Shown here: positions 38,311 to 47,171 of the stretch, one piece after another | How the letters are laid out: each line of letters begins with the position of its first letter | Numbering within the stretch: the first letter of the stretch is position 1 | Source: Halomonas maura | Lineage (GTDB): Bacteria > Pseudomonadota > Gammaproteobacteria > Pseudomonadales > Halomonadaceae | Length of the DNA: 64,000 nt | Reading direction: 5' to 3' | Assembly: GCF_030409305.1 (NCBI RefSeq) | Contig: NZ_JAUFPQ010000017.1 | Location: 256,106-320,105 of the forward strand | Notes under the pieces: model-generated | What the model was told of the DNA's origin: nothing | Database searches by the model: none | Seen by the model: only the letters and a program-made list of their open reading frames with translations | Program-made: the position numbers and the translations under genes

Positions 38311-38880
38311 ATGACCCTGCTTTCCACGACCCTGCTGGCCTTCTCCATGTCCACCGATGCCTTCGCCGCCGCCGTCGGCAAGGGCGCGGTGATCGACCAT
38401 CCGCGCTTTCGCGAGGCCCTGCGCACCGGCCTGATCTTCGGCGTGGTCGAGGGCCTGACGCCGCTGCTCGGCTGGGCCATCGGCCTCGGCGCCTCCCACT
38501 ATATCCAGGCCTGGGACCACTGGGTGGTGTTCGTCCTGCTGCTCGCCCTGGGCATCCGCATGATCCGGGGCGGACTGTCGACGCCCGACGTCGACGAGGC
38601 CACCGCCCCGCGACGGCATGCCTGGTGGCTGGTGGCCGCCACCGCGGTGATCACCAGCATCGACGCCTTGACCGTGGGCATCGGCCTGGCCTTCATGGAG
38701 ACCAACATCTTCCTCACCGCCCTGGCGATCGGCCTGGCGACCACCCTGATGGCGACCCTCGGGGTGATGCTCGGCCGCCGTCTCGGCGTGCTGATCGGCC
38801 AGCGGGTGGAGGTGCTGGGCGGGGTGATCCTGATCGGCATCGGCACCACCATCCTCAGCCAGCACCTGGGGCTCTGGTAG
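38311..38880 (+). CDS. mntP: Manganese exporter MntP
   Basis: A 189-residue membrane protein with six helices, family-typical: AFSMSTDAFAAAVGKG in helix 1, EGLTPLLGWAIG, and AVITSIDALTVGIGLAF in helix 4, which supply conserved aspartates for Mn2+. It pumps excess Mn2+ out of the cell. An Mn-sensing riboswitch lies directly upstream, confirming the role. It is convergent with a CDF metal exporter. Confidence 0.96.
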   Translation: MTLLSTTLLAFSMSTDAFAAAVGKGAVIDHPRFREALRTGLIFGVVEGLTPLLGWAIGLGASHYIQAWDHWVVFVLLLALGIRMIRGGLSTPDVDEATAPRRHAWWLVAATAVITSIDALTVGIGLAFMETNIFLTALAIGLATTLMATLGVMLGRRLGVLIGQRVEVLGGVILIGIGTTILSQHLGLW

Positions 38881-38884
38881 CCCC
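38868..38884. terminator. Short hairpin between mntP and the CDF gene
   Basis: A 6-bp stem GGGGCT/AGCCCC with a 5-base loop overlaps the mntP stop and ends four bases from the convergent CDF stop. It is a weak bidirectional terminator candidate. Confidence 0.4.
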
Positions 38885-38887
38885 GCC

Positions 38888-39814
38888 TCAGTCGTGGGCG
38901 TGGGGCGGCTCGCCGTGCTCGCAGGCCCCGACGTCGGCACAGCGGTTGGCGGGCTCGAGCTGGATGGTGGCATGCTCGATGTCGAAGCGCTCGAGCAGCA
39001 CCGCCTTGATCGCCACCAGGGTCTGCTCCCGGTCGGCATCCTCCTCGATGGCGGCGTGCAGCGACAGCAGGTGACGCCCCGGGGTCAGCGACCAGGCATG
39101 CACGTGATGCACGTCGCGCACCGCCGCCAGGCGCTCGGGGATCTCCTCCACGATGCGGTCCACGTCCACCTCGGCCGGCGTGCCCTCCAGCAGGATGTGC
39201 CCCGACTCCCGGGTCAGCCGCCAGGCACTGCGCAGGATAAGCGCCGCCACCAGCAGCGAGAGCAGCGGGTCGATGGGCACCCAGCCGGTGGCCAGGATCA
39301 CCAGGGCGGCGACGATCGCCGCCACCGAGCCCAGCAGGTCGCCGAGCACGTGCAGCGCGGCCCCGCGCATGTTGAGGTTGTCGCGGTCGCCCAGGTGGAG
39401 GATCAGGAACACCACCAGGTTGACCACCAGCCCCAGGCCGGCGATCGCCAGCATGGTGCCGCCCGCCACCTCCAGCGGCGAGAGCAGGCGGCGGATGGCC
39501 TCGACGGCGATCCAGACGACGATGGCGATCAGCGTCAGGCCATTGACGAAGGCGGCCAGGATCTGCACCCGGTGGTAGCCGAAGGTGCGCCGGGCATCGG
39601 CGGGACGTCGACTGATGCCCGCGGCGAACCAGGCCAGGGCCAGGGCCGCGGCATCGGTGAGCATGTGGCCGGCATCGGCGAGCAGGGCCAGGGAGCCGGA
39701 CAGGATCCCCCCCACCACCTCGGCCACCATGAAGCCGCCGGTGAGCAGGATGGCCCACGCCAGGCGTCGCTGGCTGTCTTGCGGATGATGATGATGGCCA
39801 TGATCGTGCCCCAC
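38888..39814 (-). CDS. Cation diffusion facilitator (Zn2+/Co2+/Cd2+ exporter)
   Basis: A 308-residue CDF-family protein with six helices. The histidine-rich start (GHDHGHHHHPQD), ADAGHMLTDAAALALAWFAA in helix 2 and HVLGDLLGSVAAI in helix 5 give the HxxxD/DxxxD metal sites of CzcD/ZitB-type Zn exporters. A C-terminal cytosolic domain follows (VRDVHHVHAWSLTPGRH), and the tail has extra Cys/His. It starts at a GTG with GGAG seven bases upstream. It is convergent with mntP, making a small metal-efflux locus. Confidence 0.94.
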   Translation of the reverse strand: MGHDHGHHHHPQDSQRRLAWAILLTGGFMVAEVVGGILSGSLALLADAGHMLTDAAALALAWFAAGISRRPADARRTFGYHRVQILAAFVNGLTLIAIVVWIAVEAIRRLLSPLEVAGGTMLAIAGLGLVVNLVVFLILHLGDRDNLNMRGAALHVLGDLLGSVAAIVAALVILATGWVPIDPLLSLLVAALILRSAWRLTRESGHILLEGTPAEVDVDRIVEEIPERLAAVRDVHHVHAWSLTPGRHLLSLHAAIEEDADREQTLVAIKAVLLERFDIEHATIQLEPANRCADVGACEHGEPPHAHD

Positions 39815-39978
39815 TGGATTTGCTCCGCTGTCCCCGAGGGGATCAGCCTACCACGGCGCCAGGTGTCCCATGCCAGCCCCGGTGGCGAGGCAGAAGGGAG
39901 CGGCGGACCATTGCAGCGGAGCGCCGACCTTGTCAGAATCCTTATTCCCCTGAAGATGCACAAAATATATTTTTTATA

Positions 39979-40506
39979 ATGAAAACGTATTTCGCCAAGA
40001 TGCGCGGCACACGGGCGCGGCAAGGTGCCGTGGACTGGCGCGATGCCAGCTGGTCGTGGCTGGGCGCCTTCACCGGCATGAGCGCGGTGACCTTCCTCGG
40101 TGACCACTGGCTCTCCCAGCAGCTGCTGATCGTCGGTTCCTTCGGCGCCACCTCGGTGCTGATCTACGCCGCCCCGGAGAGCCCCTTCGCGCAGCCGCGC
40201 AACGTGCTGGTCGGCAGCCTGCTCTCGGCCCTGCTGGGCGTGGCCTGCTTCCAGCTGCTGGGAGCGACGCCCCTGGCCGCCGCCCTGGCCGTGTCGCTGT
40301 CGGTGCTGGCGATGCAGCTGACCCACACGGTCCATCCCCCCGGGGCCGCGGCCGCCCTGGTCGCGGTGATCGGCGGCCCCGACATCCATGCCCTGGGCTG
40401 GTGGTTCCCGCTGATGCCGGTGGGCCTGGGCTGCACGGTGATGGTGCTGGTGGCCATCCTGGTCAACAACCTGGCCCGCCATCGCCGCTATCCGCTGCAG
40501 TGGTAG
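39979..40506 (+). CDS. HPP-family membrane protein
   Basis: A 175-residue protein with four hydrophobic helices and the name-giving motif THTVHPPGAAAALVAVIG. HPP proteins of this length are linked to nitrite transport in cyanobacteria and plants, but the function in proteobacteria is unsettled. The ATG at 39979 follows an unusually AT-rich run (CAAAATATATTTTTTATA), so the ribosome-binding site is poor. It stands alone, divergent from the CDF gene. A link with nitrogen metabolism is possible but not shown by the sequence. Confidence 0.82.
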   Translation: MKTYFAKMRGTRARQGAVDWRDASWSWLGAFTGMSAVTFLGDHWLSQQLLIVGSFGATSVLIYAAPESPFAQPRNVLVGSLLSALLGVACFQLLGATPLAAALAVSLSVLAMQLTHTVHPPGAAAALVAVIGGPDIHALGWWFPLMPVGLGCTVMVLVAILVNNLARHRRYPLQW

Positions 40507-40661
40507 TCCCGCCAGCCCTCGGCTCTCGGTAATCCGGCTGTTGCCGGCTGGAGACTCCCGGGCGGGGGGGCATCTCGACTACCATGGCAGTAGGCGACGG
40601 TCGGGTCCCGGCCCTCGCCTCGCCATGTCGCCGGCCAACACAAGGACGCTGCAGATCGACA

Positions 40662-42599
40662 ATGACGTCTCCCGATACCCCCAATGAGTCGCTGCCCGAT
40701 GTGCTGGCCGGCCCGCTGCTGCGTCGGCTGACCCCGGACCGCCTGCTGATCTGGCTGGTGGCCTCCCGGCCGCTGACCCTCAAGCTGATCCTCCATCCCG
40801 AGGGCCATGGGCCACGGCGGCTGACCCTCAACGACAGTCGCGTGCGGCGCCTGCCGCTCGGCCGGCATGCCTACCTGCACCTGATCGACCTGGCCCTGGC
40901 GACCCCCCTGCCCCAGGGGGTGCGCATCGCCTATGACCTGCGCATCGTCGGCGAGCGGGGCGATGCCGGCATCGCCGACTGGGCGCCGCACCTGTTGCAC
41001 GAAGGTGCCAAGCGACCGGCCTTCGTGCTCTGCGAGGGGCATCGCCGGCTGCTGCACGGCTCGTGCCGGCGCCCCCACCATGACGGCCCGGACGGCCTGG
41101 TGCGCGCCGACAGCTGGCTCGCCGAGCGCCATGACACGCCCGGGGAATGGCCGTCCTGGCTGCTGATGACCGGCGACCAGGTCTACGCCGACGACGTCGC
41201 CGGCCCCATGCTGGTGGCGATCCATGCGCTGATCCGGCGGCTGGGGCTGTTCGACGAGGCCCTGGAGGGGGCCACCGTGGCCGACAGCCAGGCGCTCTAC
41301 GCGGCCGAGTCGACCTACTACCGGCGCGAGGCGCTGCTGCCCGACGTGACCAGCAGCACCGACCTGCGGGAGCGCTTCTTCGGCGGGGTCAAGAAGCCGG
41401 TCTTCACCTCGGCCAACGCCCACAACCACCTGATGTCCCTCGGCGAGATCATCGCCATGTACCTGCTGGTGTGGTCGCCCACGCCCTGGCGCCTGGTCGA
41501 GGTGACGGCGCCCTCCCTGGACGGCGAGAACGCCGAGACCTTCGCCACGGAGCAGGCGGTCATCGAGCGCTTCGTCGAGGGCCTGCCGGCCGCCGCCCGG
41601 CTGCTCGCCCACCTGCCGTCGCTGATGATCTTCGACGACCACGACATCACCGACGACTGGAACCTCACCGCGGCCTGGGAACGGACCGCCTACGACCACC
41701 CCTTCTCGCGGCGCATCATCGGCAACGCCCTGCTGGGCTACCTGCTCTGCCAGGGCTGGGGCAACGACCCCGACCGGCTGACCGGGCCGATGGACGAGGT
41801 CAGTGCGCTGCTGGAGAGCGCCGCGCCGGAAGGCTGGCTGCCCGCCGAGGCACAGGACACCTGTATCCGGCACCTGCTGCGCTTCGAGGGCTGGGAGTTC
41901 CAGGTGCCGGGCCCGCCCAAGCTGGTGGTGCTGGACACCCGCACCCGACGCTGGCGCAGCGAGCGCAACCCCCGCCGCCCCTCCGGGCTGATGGACTGGG
42001 AGGCGCTCTCGGAATTCCAGCAGGAACTGCTGGACGCGCCCTCGGTGATCATCGTCTCGCCGGCGCCGATGTTCGGCGTCAAGCTGATCGAGACCATCCA
42101 GAAACTCTTCACCCTGGCCGGCAAGCCGCTGCTGGTGGATGCCGAGAACTGGATGGCCCACCGCGGGGCGGCCGGCGTGATGCTCAACATCTTCCGCCAC
42201 TCGCGCACGCCGGGTCACTACGTGATTCTCTCCGGCGACGTGCACTATTCCTTCGCCTACGACATCCGCATCCGCCAGCGTCGCCGGGGCCCGCAGCTCT
42301 GGCAGATCACCTCCAGCGGCATCAAGAACGCCTTCCCCGACACGCTGCTGGACTGGTTCGACCGGGCCAATCGCTGGCTCTATGCGCCGCGCTCGCCACT
42401 CAACTGGTTCACCAAGCGCCGCCGCATGCGCATCCGCCCGCGCGACCCGGAGCGGGCCCGGGCCGGCGAGCGGCTATGGAACGGGGCCGGTATCGGCCTG
42501 GTGGAGCTGGACGACCAGGGGCGTCCCAGCCGGATCGCCCAGCTCGACGCCCGCGGCTTCGACGTGGCGTTTCCGCCGCCCCCGCCGGACAAGACCTGA
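40662..42599 (+). CDS. PhoD-like metallophosphatase
   Basis: A 645-residue protein of the PhoD-like phosphatase/alkaline phosphatase D superfamily. Metal-site segments are SWLLMTGDQVYADDVAGP, PSLMIFDDHDITDDWN and YVILSGDVHYSFAYDI. No Tat signal is seen, unlike secreted PhoD, so it may be cytosolic. The start MTSPDTPNESLPDVLAG is preceded by AAGGAC at loose spacing, so an alternative start is possible. It may hydrolyse phosphodiesters; no phosphate-regulation site was found. It is convergent with the PepSY gene. Confidence 0.85.
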   Translation: MTSPDTPNESLPDVLAGPLLRRLTPDRLLIWLVASRPLTLKLILHPEGHGPRRLTLNDSRVRRLPLGRHAYLHLIDLALATPLPQGVRIAYDLRIVGERGDAGIADWAPHLLHEGAKRPAFVLCEGHRRLLHGSCRRPHHDGPDGLVRADSWLAERHDTPGEWPSWLLMTGDQVYADDVAGPMLVAIHALIRRLGLFDEALEGATVADSQALYAAESTYYRREALLPDVTSSTDLRERFFGGVKKPVFTSANAHNHLMSLGEIIAMYLLVWSPTPWRLVEVTAPSLDGENAETFATEQAVIERFVEGLPAAARLLAHLPSLMIFDDHDITDDWNLTAAWERTAYDHPFSRRIIGNALLGYLLCQGWGNDPDRLTGPMDEVSALLESAAPEGWLPAEAQDTCIRHLLRFEGWEFQVPGPPKLVVLDTRTRRWRSERNPRRPSGLMDWEALSEFQQELLDAPSVIIVSPAPMFGVKLIETIQKLFTLAGKPLLVDAENWMAHRGAAGVMLNIFRHSRTPGHYVILSGDVHYSFAYDIRIRQRRRGPQLWQITSSGIKNAFPDTLLDWFDRANRWLYAPRSPLNWFTKRRRMRIRPRDPERARAGERLWNGAGIGLVELDDQGRPSRIAQLDARGFDVAFPPPPPDKT

Positions 42600-42615
42600 A
42601 CGGGGGCGGCGCGGC

Positions 42616-43962
42616 TCAGGCCGCGACGCTGCGGCTGGCCGTGCGGCGCCGCACCAGGCCGTCCACCACCGCCATCACGATCAGCGAGGCGCCGACCAGC
42701 GGGAAGAGCACCCCGCCGATGGCCAGTAGCGCCAGCACCCCGCGCAGCCGGCGGGGATCGCCGGGTTCCGGCGGCACGCCCAGCCGAGCCGCGGGGCGGC
42801 GCATCCACCACATCACCGCCGAAGACACGCACAGCAGCATGATGCCGGCGCAGGCCAGGGCCAGGATCAGCTGGTTGGCCAGGCCATACTGCTGGCCCAG
42901 ATGCACGTTGATGCCCCACTCCAGGCCGCGCCCCAGCGGGCCATAGTCGGCGTAGCCCATGTCGAGCAGCGCCTCGCCGCGATACTGGTCCAGATGCACG
43001 ACTCGCTGCCGGCTGAGGTCATCCGGGTACACGGAGCCGGTGTAGACGCCTTGCGGCCCACCCGGCAGGCCGACCGCATAGCCCGGCGCCAGCCCCAGCG
43101 CCTCGAAGGTCGCCACCGCCCGATCGAGGCCGATCGGCACCGCTCCTGCGTTCCCAGTCGCCTCGGCGGCCTCGGAGATCGGCTGCCGGGCCTGCTCCAG
43201 CGACCAGGGCGTGGTCTCCCGCTCGGCCAGGCGCGCCTCGGACATCGGCACGTTGACCCGCACGCCGTCCGGGTAGCCGTAGTTGTGGCCGTTGGCCAGC
43301 TCGTTGACCTTGCTCCCCCAGACCGTCGACCAGGGCATGCCGGTGACGGCCAGGAACAGGATGAAACCGCCGACGGCCAGCCCGGTCACCGCGTGCAGGT
43401 CGCGCCAGAACACCCGCTTGCCCGGCCGCCCGCGCACCGTCACCACGCCACCGCGCCGGCCCCGCGGCCACCACAGGTAGAGCCCGGTCAGCACCAGCAG
43501 GATCGCCCAGCCGGCGACGATCTCGATGGCCAGGCTGGCGGTGGAACCGAAATAGTTGAGGCTGTGCAGGCTGCGGATCCACCACATCACGCTGCCCCGA
43601 TAGGGCATCTGGCCGGTCACCTCGCCGGCGTAGGGGTCGACGAACACCGCGATCCGGCTGCCGTCCGGGCGCGTCACGTCGACCTCGGCGGCCAGTTCCT
43701 TGGTGGCCGGCGGCACGTAGCGGAACGCCTCGCCGTCGACCGCGGCCAGCGCCGCGTCGCGCTGCGCGTCGGGCGAGACCGGGGCGCCCTCGCGGGCCTC
43801 GACCGTCATCAGGTCGGCATGCCACCAGCGGTCGATCGAATCGTGGAAGAGATAGAGGCCACCGGTCACCGCCAGGGAAAGCAGGAAGGGGATGACGATC
43901 AGCCCGGCGTAGAAGTGCCAGCGCCAGACGGCGCGATAGAGGTCCTGTGCTCGATTGCTCAT
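42616..43962 (-). CDS. PepSY-associated membrane protein
   Basis: A 448-residue protein of the PepSY_TM family, with an N-terminal helix (WRWHFYAGLIVIPFLLSLAV), periplasmic PepSY-like stretches and several further helices, ending in basic residues. Proteins of this type are often iron-regulated and linked to siderophore uptake or reduction of ferric chelates. Here no TonB receptor is adjacent; a DUF2946-like gene lies 94 bases upstream on the same strand, a common partner in metal-related operons. The ATG at 43962 is the one closest to the first helix. No Fur box was recognised. Confidence 0.85.
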   Translation of the reverse strand: MSNRAQDLYRAVWRWHFYAGLIVIPFLLSLAVTGGLYLFHDSIDRWWHADLMTVEAREGAPVSPDAQRDAALAAVDGEAFRYVPPATKELAAEVDVTRPDGSRIAVFVDPYAGEVTGQMPYRGSVMWWIRSLHSLNYFGSTASLAIEIVAGWAILLVLTGLYLWWPRGRRGGVVTVRGRPGKRVFWRDLHAVTGLAVGGFILFLAVTGMPWSTVWGSKVNELANGHNYGYPDGVRVNVPMSEARLAERETTPWSLEQARQPISEAAEATGNAGAVPIGLDRAVATFEALGLAPGYAVGLPGGPQGVYTGSVYPDDLSRQRVVHLDQYRGEALLDMGYADYGPLGRGLEWGINVHLGQQYGLANQLILALACAGIMLLCVSSAVMWWMRRPAARLGVPPEPGDPRRLRGVLALLAIGGVLFPLVGASLIVMAVVDGLVRRRTASRSVAA

Positions 43963-44056
43963 GAACAAGCTCGTCTCAAGGGAGAAGTCGTGCGCACGGC
44001 CGCCGCCACCGTCGTTCGTGGCGACGGCGGCGCTCGGCAATGCACGGTTCAAGTGA

Positions 44057-44461
44057 TCAGGAGCGAGGCAGGGGTGGGGCGCGAGTCGGCGCCTGGGGGA
44101 AGACCGCGGGGCCGCCGTGGGCGGCGCGGGTGGCCATCACCGGGGCGGTGATGGCCCGGGAAGGCAACGGCGGCACGCTCGGCAACATCGCCGAGAGCAC
44201 CGGCATCTGCTGGAACAGCGAGCAGTAGCCGCAGGCCGCGTGCCAGTAGGCCGCCGCGGCGTCGCCGGCGGGAGCCTCGGCGGTCGCCGCTGCAGGAGCG
44301 TGGAGGCGGTGCGTCTGATCCGCGCCATGTCCGGCATGCTGCCCCTGCCCCGCCGCGCTCAGCTGGCCGACCAGCGGGCCCGCCACCAGCAGCAGCATCG
44401 CCAGCAAGGCGAGGCGCGCGGCCGGACGAGAGTGGCGGTGCAGGGCGTGATGGCGGGTCAT
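44057..44461 (-). CDS. DUF2946-like secreted protein
   Basis: A 134-residue protein with a hydrophobic N-terminal segment (ARLALLAMLLLVAGPLVG), a histidine-rich stretch (GQHAGHGADQTHRLHA) and the conserved CGYC in AACGYCSLFQQMPVL. This is the pattern of DUF2946, small exported proteins frequently found with copper or siderophore genes. The His/Cys content suggests metal binding. It is co-oriented with the PepSY gene and may be its partner. Experimental function is unknown. Confidence 0.78.
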   Translation of the reverse strand: MTRHHALHRHSRPAARLALLAMLLLVAGPLVGQLSAAGQGQHAGHGADQTHRLHAPAAATAEAPAGDAAAAYWHAACGYCSLFQQMPVLSAMLPSVPPLPSRAITAPVMATRAAHGGPAVFPQAPTRAPPLPRS

Positions 44462-44579
44462 GGGGCAACCACGGCGATGACGAAACGGCGACGCAGGATA
44501 GCGCAGTCGGCCGGCGCGCGGGGCCGGCCGGCGCGCGACGCCTTGTCGCAGCGGGCAGCGAGGCGCCGGTCGACGCCCG

Positions 44580-45065
44580 TCATCCCCTCCCCGCTGCGCG
44601 GCGACGCCACCCTAGACCCAGGCCTCCGGCCACCACCAGCCAGGCCATGGCGGCGGCCACGCTGTCGTCGAGCACGATGCCGACGCCGCCGGGGATCGCC
44701 TCGGCCCGGGCCACCGGCCACGGCTTGGCGATATCGAAACTCCGGTAGACGACGAAGGCCCCGGCCAGGACAGCGGGATGGCGCGCCGCCGTCTGCCCCA
44801 GCACCGCCAGCGGGTAGGCGACGATCTCGTCGAGCACGATGCGTCCGTCGTCCTTGTGACCCAGCAGGTTCGCGGCCTGGTGACAGAGCGGCATCGCCGC
44901 CACCAGCAGCGCCGCCGCCACGGCCAGCTGCACGCGTCGCGCACGACCCAGCAGCCACCAGGCCAGCGGCAGGCCCAGCAGCGAGCCGAAGGTTCCCGAG
45001 GCCAGGGGCGCCAGGCCCAGGCCGAGGCCTGTGGCGAGCCACATCAACGGCGATTCCATGGTCAT
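44580..45065 (-). CDS. pgpA: Phosphatidylglycerophosphatase A
   Basis: A 161-residue membrane phosphatase: GLGLGLAPLASGTFGSLLGL at the start, then HKDDGRIVLDEIVAYPLAVL with the catalytic aspartates, and FRSFDIAKPWP-like YRSFDIAKPWPVARAE. It dephosphorylates phosphatidylglycerophosphate to phosphatidylglycerol in the inner membrane. The start overlaps TGAGGA at the end of nnrU, seven bases after that stop, so the two are read together. In Escherichia coli pgpA follows thiL; that gene is not here. Confidence 0.93.
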   Translation of the reverse strand: MTMESPLMWLATGLGLGLAPLASGTFGSLLGLPLAWWLLGRARRVQLAVAAALLVAAMPLCHQAANLLGHKDDGRIVLDEIVAYPLAVLGQTAARHPAVLAGAFVVYRSFDIAKPWPVARAEAIPGGVGIVLDDSVAAAMAWLVVAGGLGLGWRRRAAGRG

Positions 45066-45072
45066 GGGATCC

Positions 45073-45645
45073 TCAGGTCGGCATCACCGGCACGCCGATC
45101 AATAGCCCATGCAGCCAGAAGGCGAAGACGGCATAGGCCACCACGCCGATCACCAGGCTGGTAACGGTGGCCGTCATCACCGGCCTGACGGGGGCCGGCA
45201 TCGGACGACGACGGGCGGCGCGAAAGTCGAGCACCGCCCATAGCAGGAAGGCACCGAAGAAGACGATATCCCCCAGCCGGCCGTTGGCCAGCAGGTGGGC
45301 CAACGCCCACACCTTCACCCCCAGGATCATCGGGTGACCGAGTTTCACCTTGAGGTGGTTGCGCGGCACATAGGCCGCCACCAGCAGGATGAACGCGGGG
45401 ATCATCAGCAGTGCCACCAGGTGGCGCATGGCCAGCGGCGGCGTCCACACGACCTGCGGGTCCAGGCGCATCTGGCCGAAGCCCCAGATCGCCAGCCCCA
45501 GGCCGATCAGCGACACCAGGCTGACGAGCGCCTTCCAGCGCCCTCCCCCCCACTGGGCGATGCGCTCACGCCGCCAATCGTCGGCAACGATGCGCACGGA
45601 GTGCACGCCCAGGAAGATCACGAGGCCGAGAATCATCACGGTCAT
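45073..45645 (-). CDS. nnrU: NnrU-family membrane protein
   Basis: A 190-residue protein with five or six hydrophobic helices and the NnrU signature pieces LVIFLGVHSVRIVADDWR and MRHLVALLMIPAFILLVAAY, plus KLGHPMILGVKVWALAHLLANG. NnrU was found near nitrite/nitric oxide reductase genes, but is widespread without them and its role is unknown; sequence suggests a link with isoprenylcysteine methyltransferase-like membrane enzymes. AGGAG precedes the ATG at a longish spacing. pgpA follows directly. Confidence 0.9.
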   Translation of the reverse strand: MTVMILGLVIFLGVHSVRIVADDWRRERIAQWGGGRWKALVSLVSLIGLGLAIWGFGQMRLDPQVVWTPPLAMRHLVALLMIPAFILLVAAYVPRNHLKVKLGHPMILGVKVWALAHLLANGRLGDIVFFGAFLLWAVLDFRAARRRPMPAPVRPVMTATVTSLVIGVVAYAVFAFWLHGLLIGVPVMPT

Positions 45646-45735
45646 GGCGGGGAAGCTCCTTGAATCAGCGGGTTGTCGGATTCAAGGCAGCGTAGCCCCC
45701 GGCACGGGTCGACACCAGCCCCGGGGCGGAAAGAA

Positions 45736-46176
45736 TCAGCCGCGGGTGACGTACTTGAGGATCTCCACCACCTCGGCCGGGGTGGTCGCCCAGGCCATGG
45801 CCGCGGCATCGACCTCCTTGAGGGGATGCACGATCTGCTCGCCGTGGAGGGTCACGTAGGGCTTGTCCAGGGCGGCGCAGTAGCCGGCATCGAAGGCCGC
45901 GTTCCACTGCTTGTACTGGTCGCCGAAGCGCACCACCACCAGGTCGCTCTGCTCGATCAGCGTCTTGGTGCGGATGGCATTGACCTTGGACGACTTGTGG
46001 TCGCGCCAGAAGCCCTCGCTCGCCGGCCCCAGGTGATCGCCGGCCGCATCGCTGGCCTCGTGGTCGGTGACCGGCGCGGTGAAGACGATGTCCAGGCCGG
46101 CGGCCTCGGCACCGCGCTGGATCTCCTCGCGCCAGTCGGTATGGATCTCGCCGGACAGGTAGACGTGAAAGCTCAT
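45736..46176 (-). CDS. YtoQ-family protein
   Basis: A 146-residue cytosolic protein with the nucleoside 2-deoxyribosyltransferase-like fold of the YtoQ family: FHVYLSGEIHTDWREEI at the start, VTDHEASDAAGDHLG, and VRFGDQYKQWNAAFDAGY. Family function is unknown; the fold suggests a nucleotide or nucleoside ligand. The ATG at 46176 follows CGAGGAGCG at good spacing. It is divergent from chaC. Confidence 0.88.
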   Translation of the reverse strand: MSFHVYLSGEIHTDWREEIQRGAEAAGLDIVFTAPVTDHEASDAAGDHLGPASEGFWRDHKSSKVNAIRTKTLIEQSDLVVVRFGDQYKQWNAAFDAGYCAALDKPYVTLHGEQIVHPLKEVDAAAMAWATTPAEVVEILKYVTRG

Positions 46177-46356
46177 GGGGCGCTCCTCGGTAACGGGATG
46201 GGACAAACGTGGAAATCCATCTTACGCCATCCGGTTTTGTATACAAGAGCCGCGCCGCCACCCCGGTCCCGGCGGCCTTCGACAAGTCCGGACGGACATC
46301 GCATCATGGTCCCTTTGCTGCCCCGACGGGCCCGCACGGCCACCTGGACACCACAC

Positions 46357-46947
46357 ATGGTCCTCGACACCACCCAGCTCAACCGACGCATGACCCACTT
46401 CGACGATCACGAGGCCATCTGGCTGTTCGGCTACGGCTCGCTGATCTGGAAGGCCGGCTTTCCCTACCTGGAGCGCCGCCCGGCCCATATCCACGACTGG
46501 GTCCGCCGCTTCTGGCAGGGCTCCCACGACCACCGCGGCACCCCGCAGGCCCCGGGACGGGTCGCCACCCTGCTGCCGCGGCCCGGCGCCGTCTGCCACG
46601 GCATGGCCTACCGCATCAGCCCCGAGACCCTGCGCCCGCTGGACGTGCGCGAGAAGAACGGCTACCTGCGCGAGATCACCACCCTGCACTTCGCCGATGG
46701 CGCCACCGCCCAGGGCCTGACCTATATCGCCACCGCGGACAACGCCGCCTTCCTCGGCGAGGCCGAGCCGGCGGCCATGGCCCGCCAGATCGCCGAGGCC
46801 CATGGCCCCAGCGGCCCCAACAGCGACTACCTGCTCAACCTCGCCGACGCCCTCGACGCCCTCGGCGTGGAGGATTCCCATGTGGCCGACCTGGCCCGGC
46901 GCGTGCGCGCGCACGCCTCGACCGGCGCCGAACCGCAACCACGCTGA
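46357..46947 (+). CDS. chaC: Glutathione-specific gamma-glutamylcyclotransferase
   Basis: A 196-residue ChaC-type protein. The substrate loop is WLFGYGSLIWKAGFPY near residues 22-37, and the catalytic glutamate of the family falls in REKNGYLREIT. It cleaves glutathione (or gamma-glutamyl peptides) to 5-oxoproline and Cys-Gly. The start is uncertain: 46357 is preferred, 46390 (MTHFDDHEAIW) and 46306 are also in frame and none has a strong ribosome-binding site. A GC-rich 225-base gap separates it from icd. Confidence 0.9.
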   Translation: MVLDTTQLNRRMTHFDDHEAIWLFGYGSLIWKAGFPYLERRPAHIHDWVRRFWQGSHDHRGTPQAPGRVATLLPRPGAVCHGMAYRISPETLRPLDVREKNGYLREITTLHFADGATAQGLTYIATADNAAFLGEAEPAAMARQIAEAHGPSGPNSDYLLNLADALDALGVEDSHVADLARRVRAHASTGAEPQPR

Positions 46948-47048
46948 CGACCGTCCCGCCGAGGAGGACGCTCACCGCGGGCGGCGGGCCCGGCCCCGCT
47001 CGCCAATGCCGGCCCGGGGCGGCTCGCGACCCCGCCGCCCGTCGGAGC

Positions 47049-47054
47049 GTGTAC
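47049..47054 (+). promoter_or_regulatory. Possible -10 element upstream of icd
   Basis: TACAAT lies 118 bases before the icd start in an otherwise GC-rich gap. The -35 region is not convincing, so only a weak promoter call is made. Confidence 0.3.
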
Positions 47055-47171
47055 AATGACAGGTTACGCATATGGAGCCCGACGCCGCGCCGACGGTGTC
47101 GACAGGGCCGAGGTCCGGGCCTCATCCGGAGGGTGAGGCCGGCTGATTCCACTGCTGCACTACGGGAAGCG

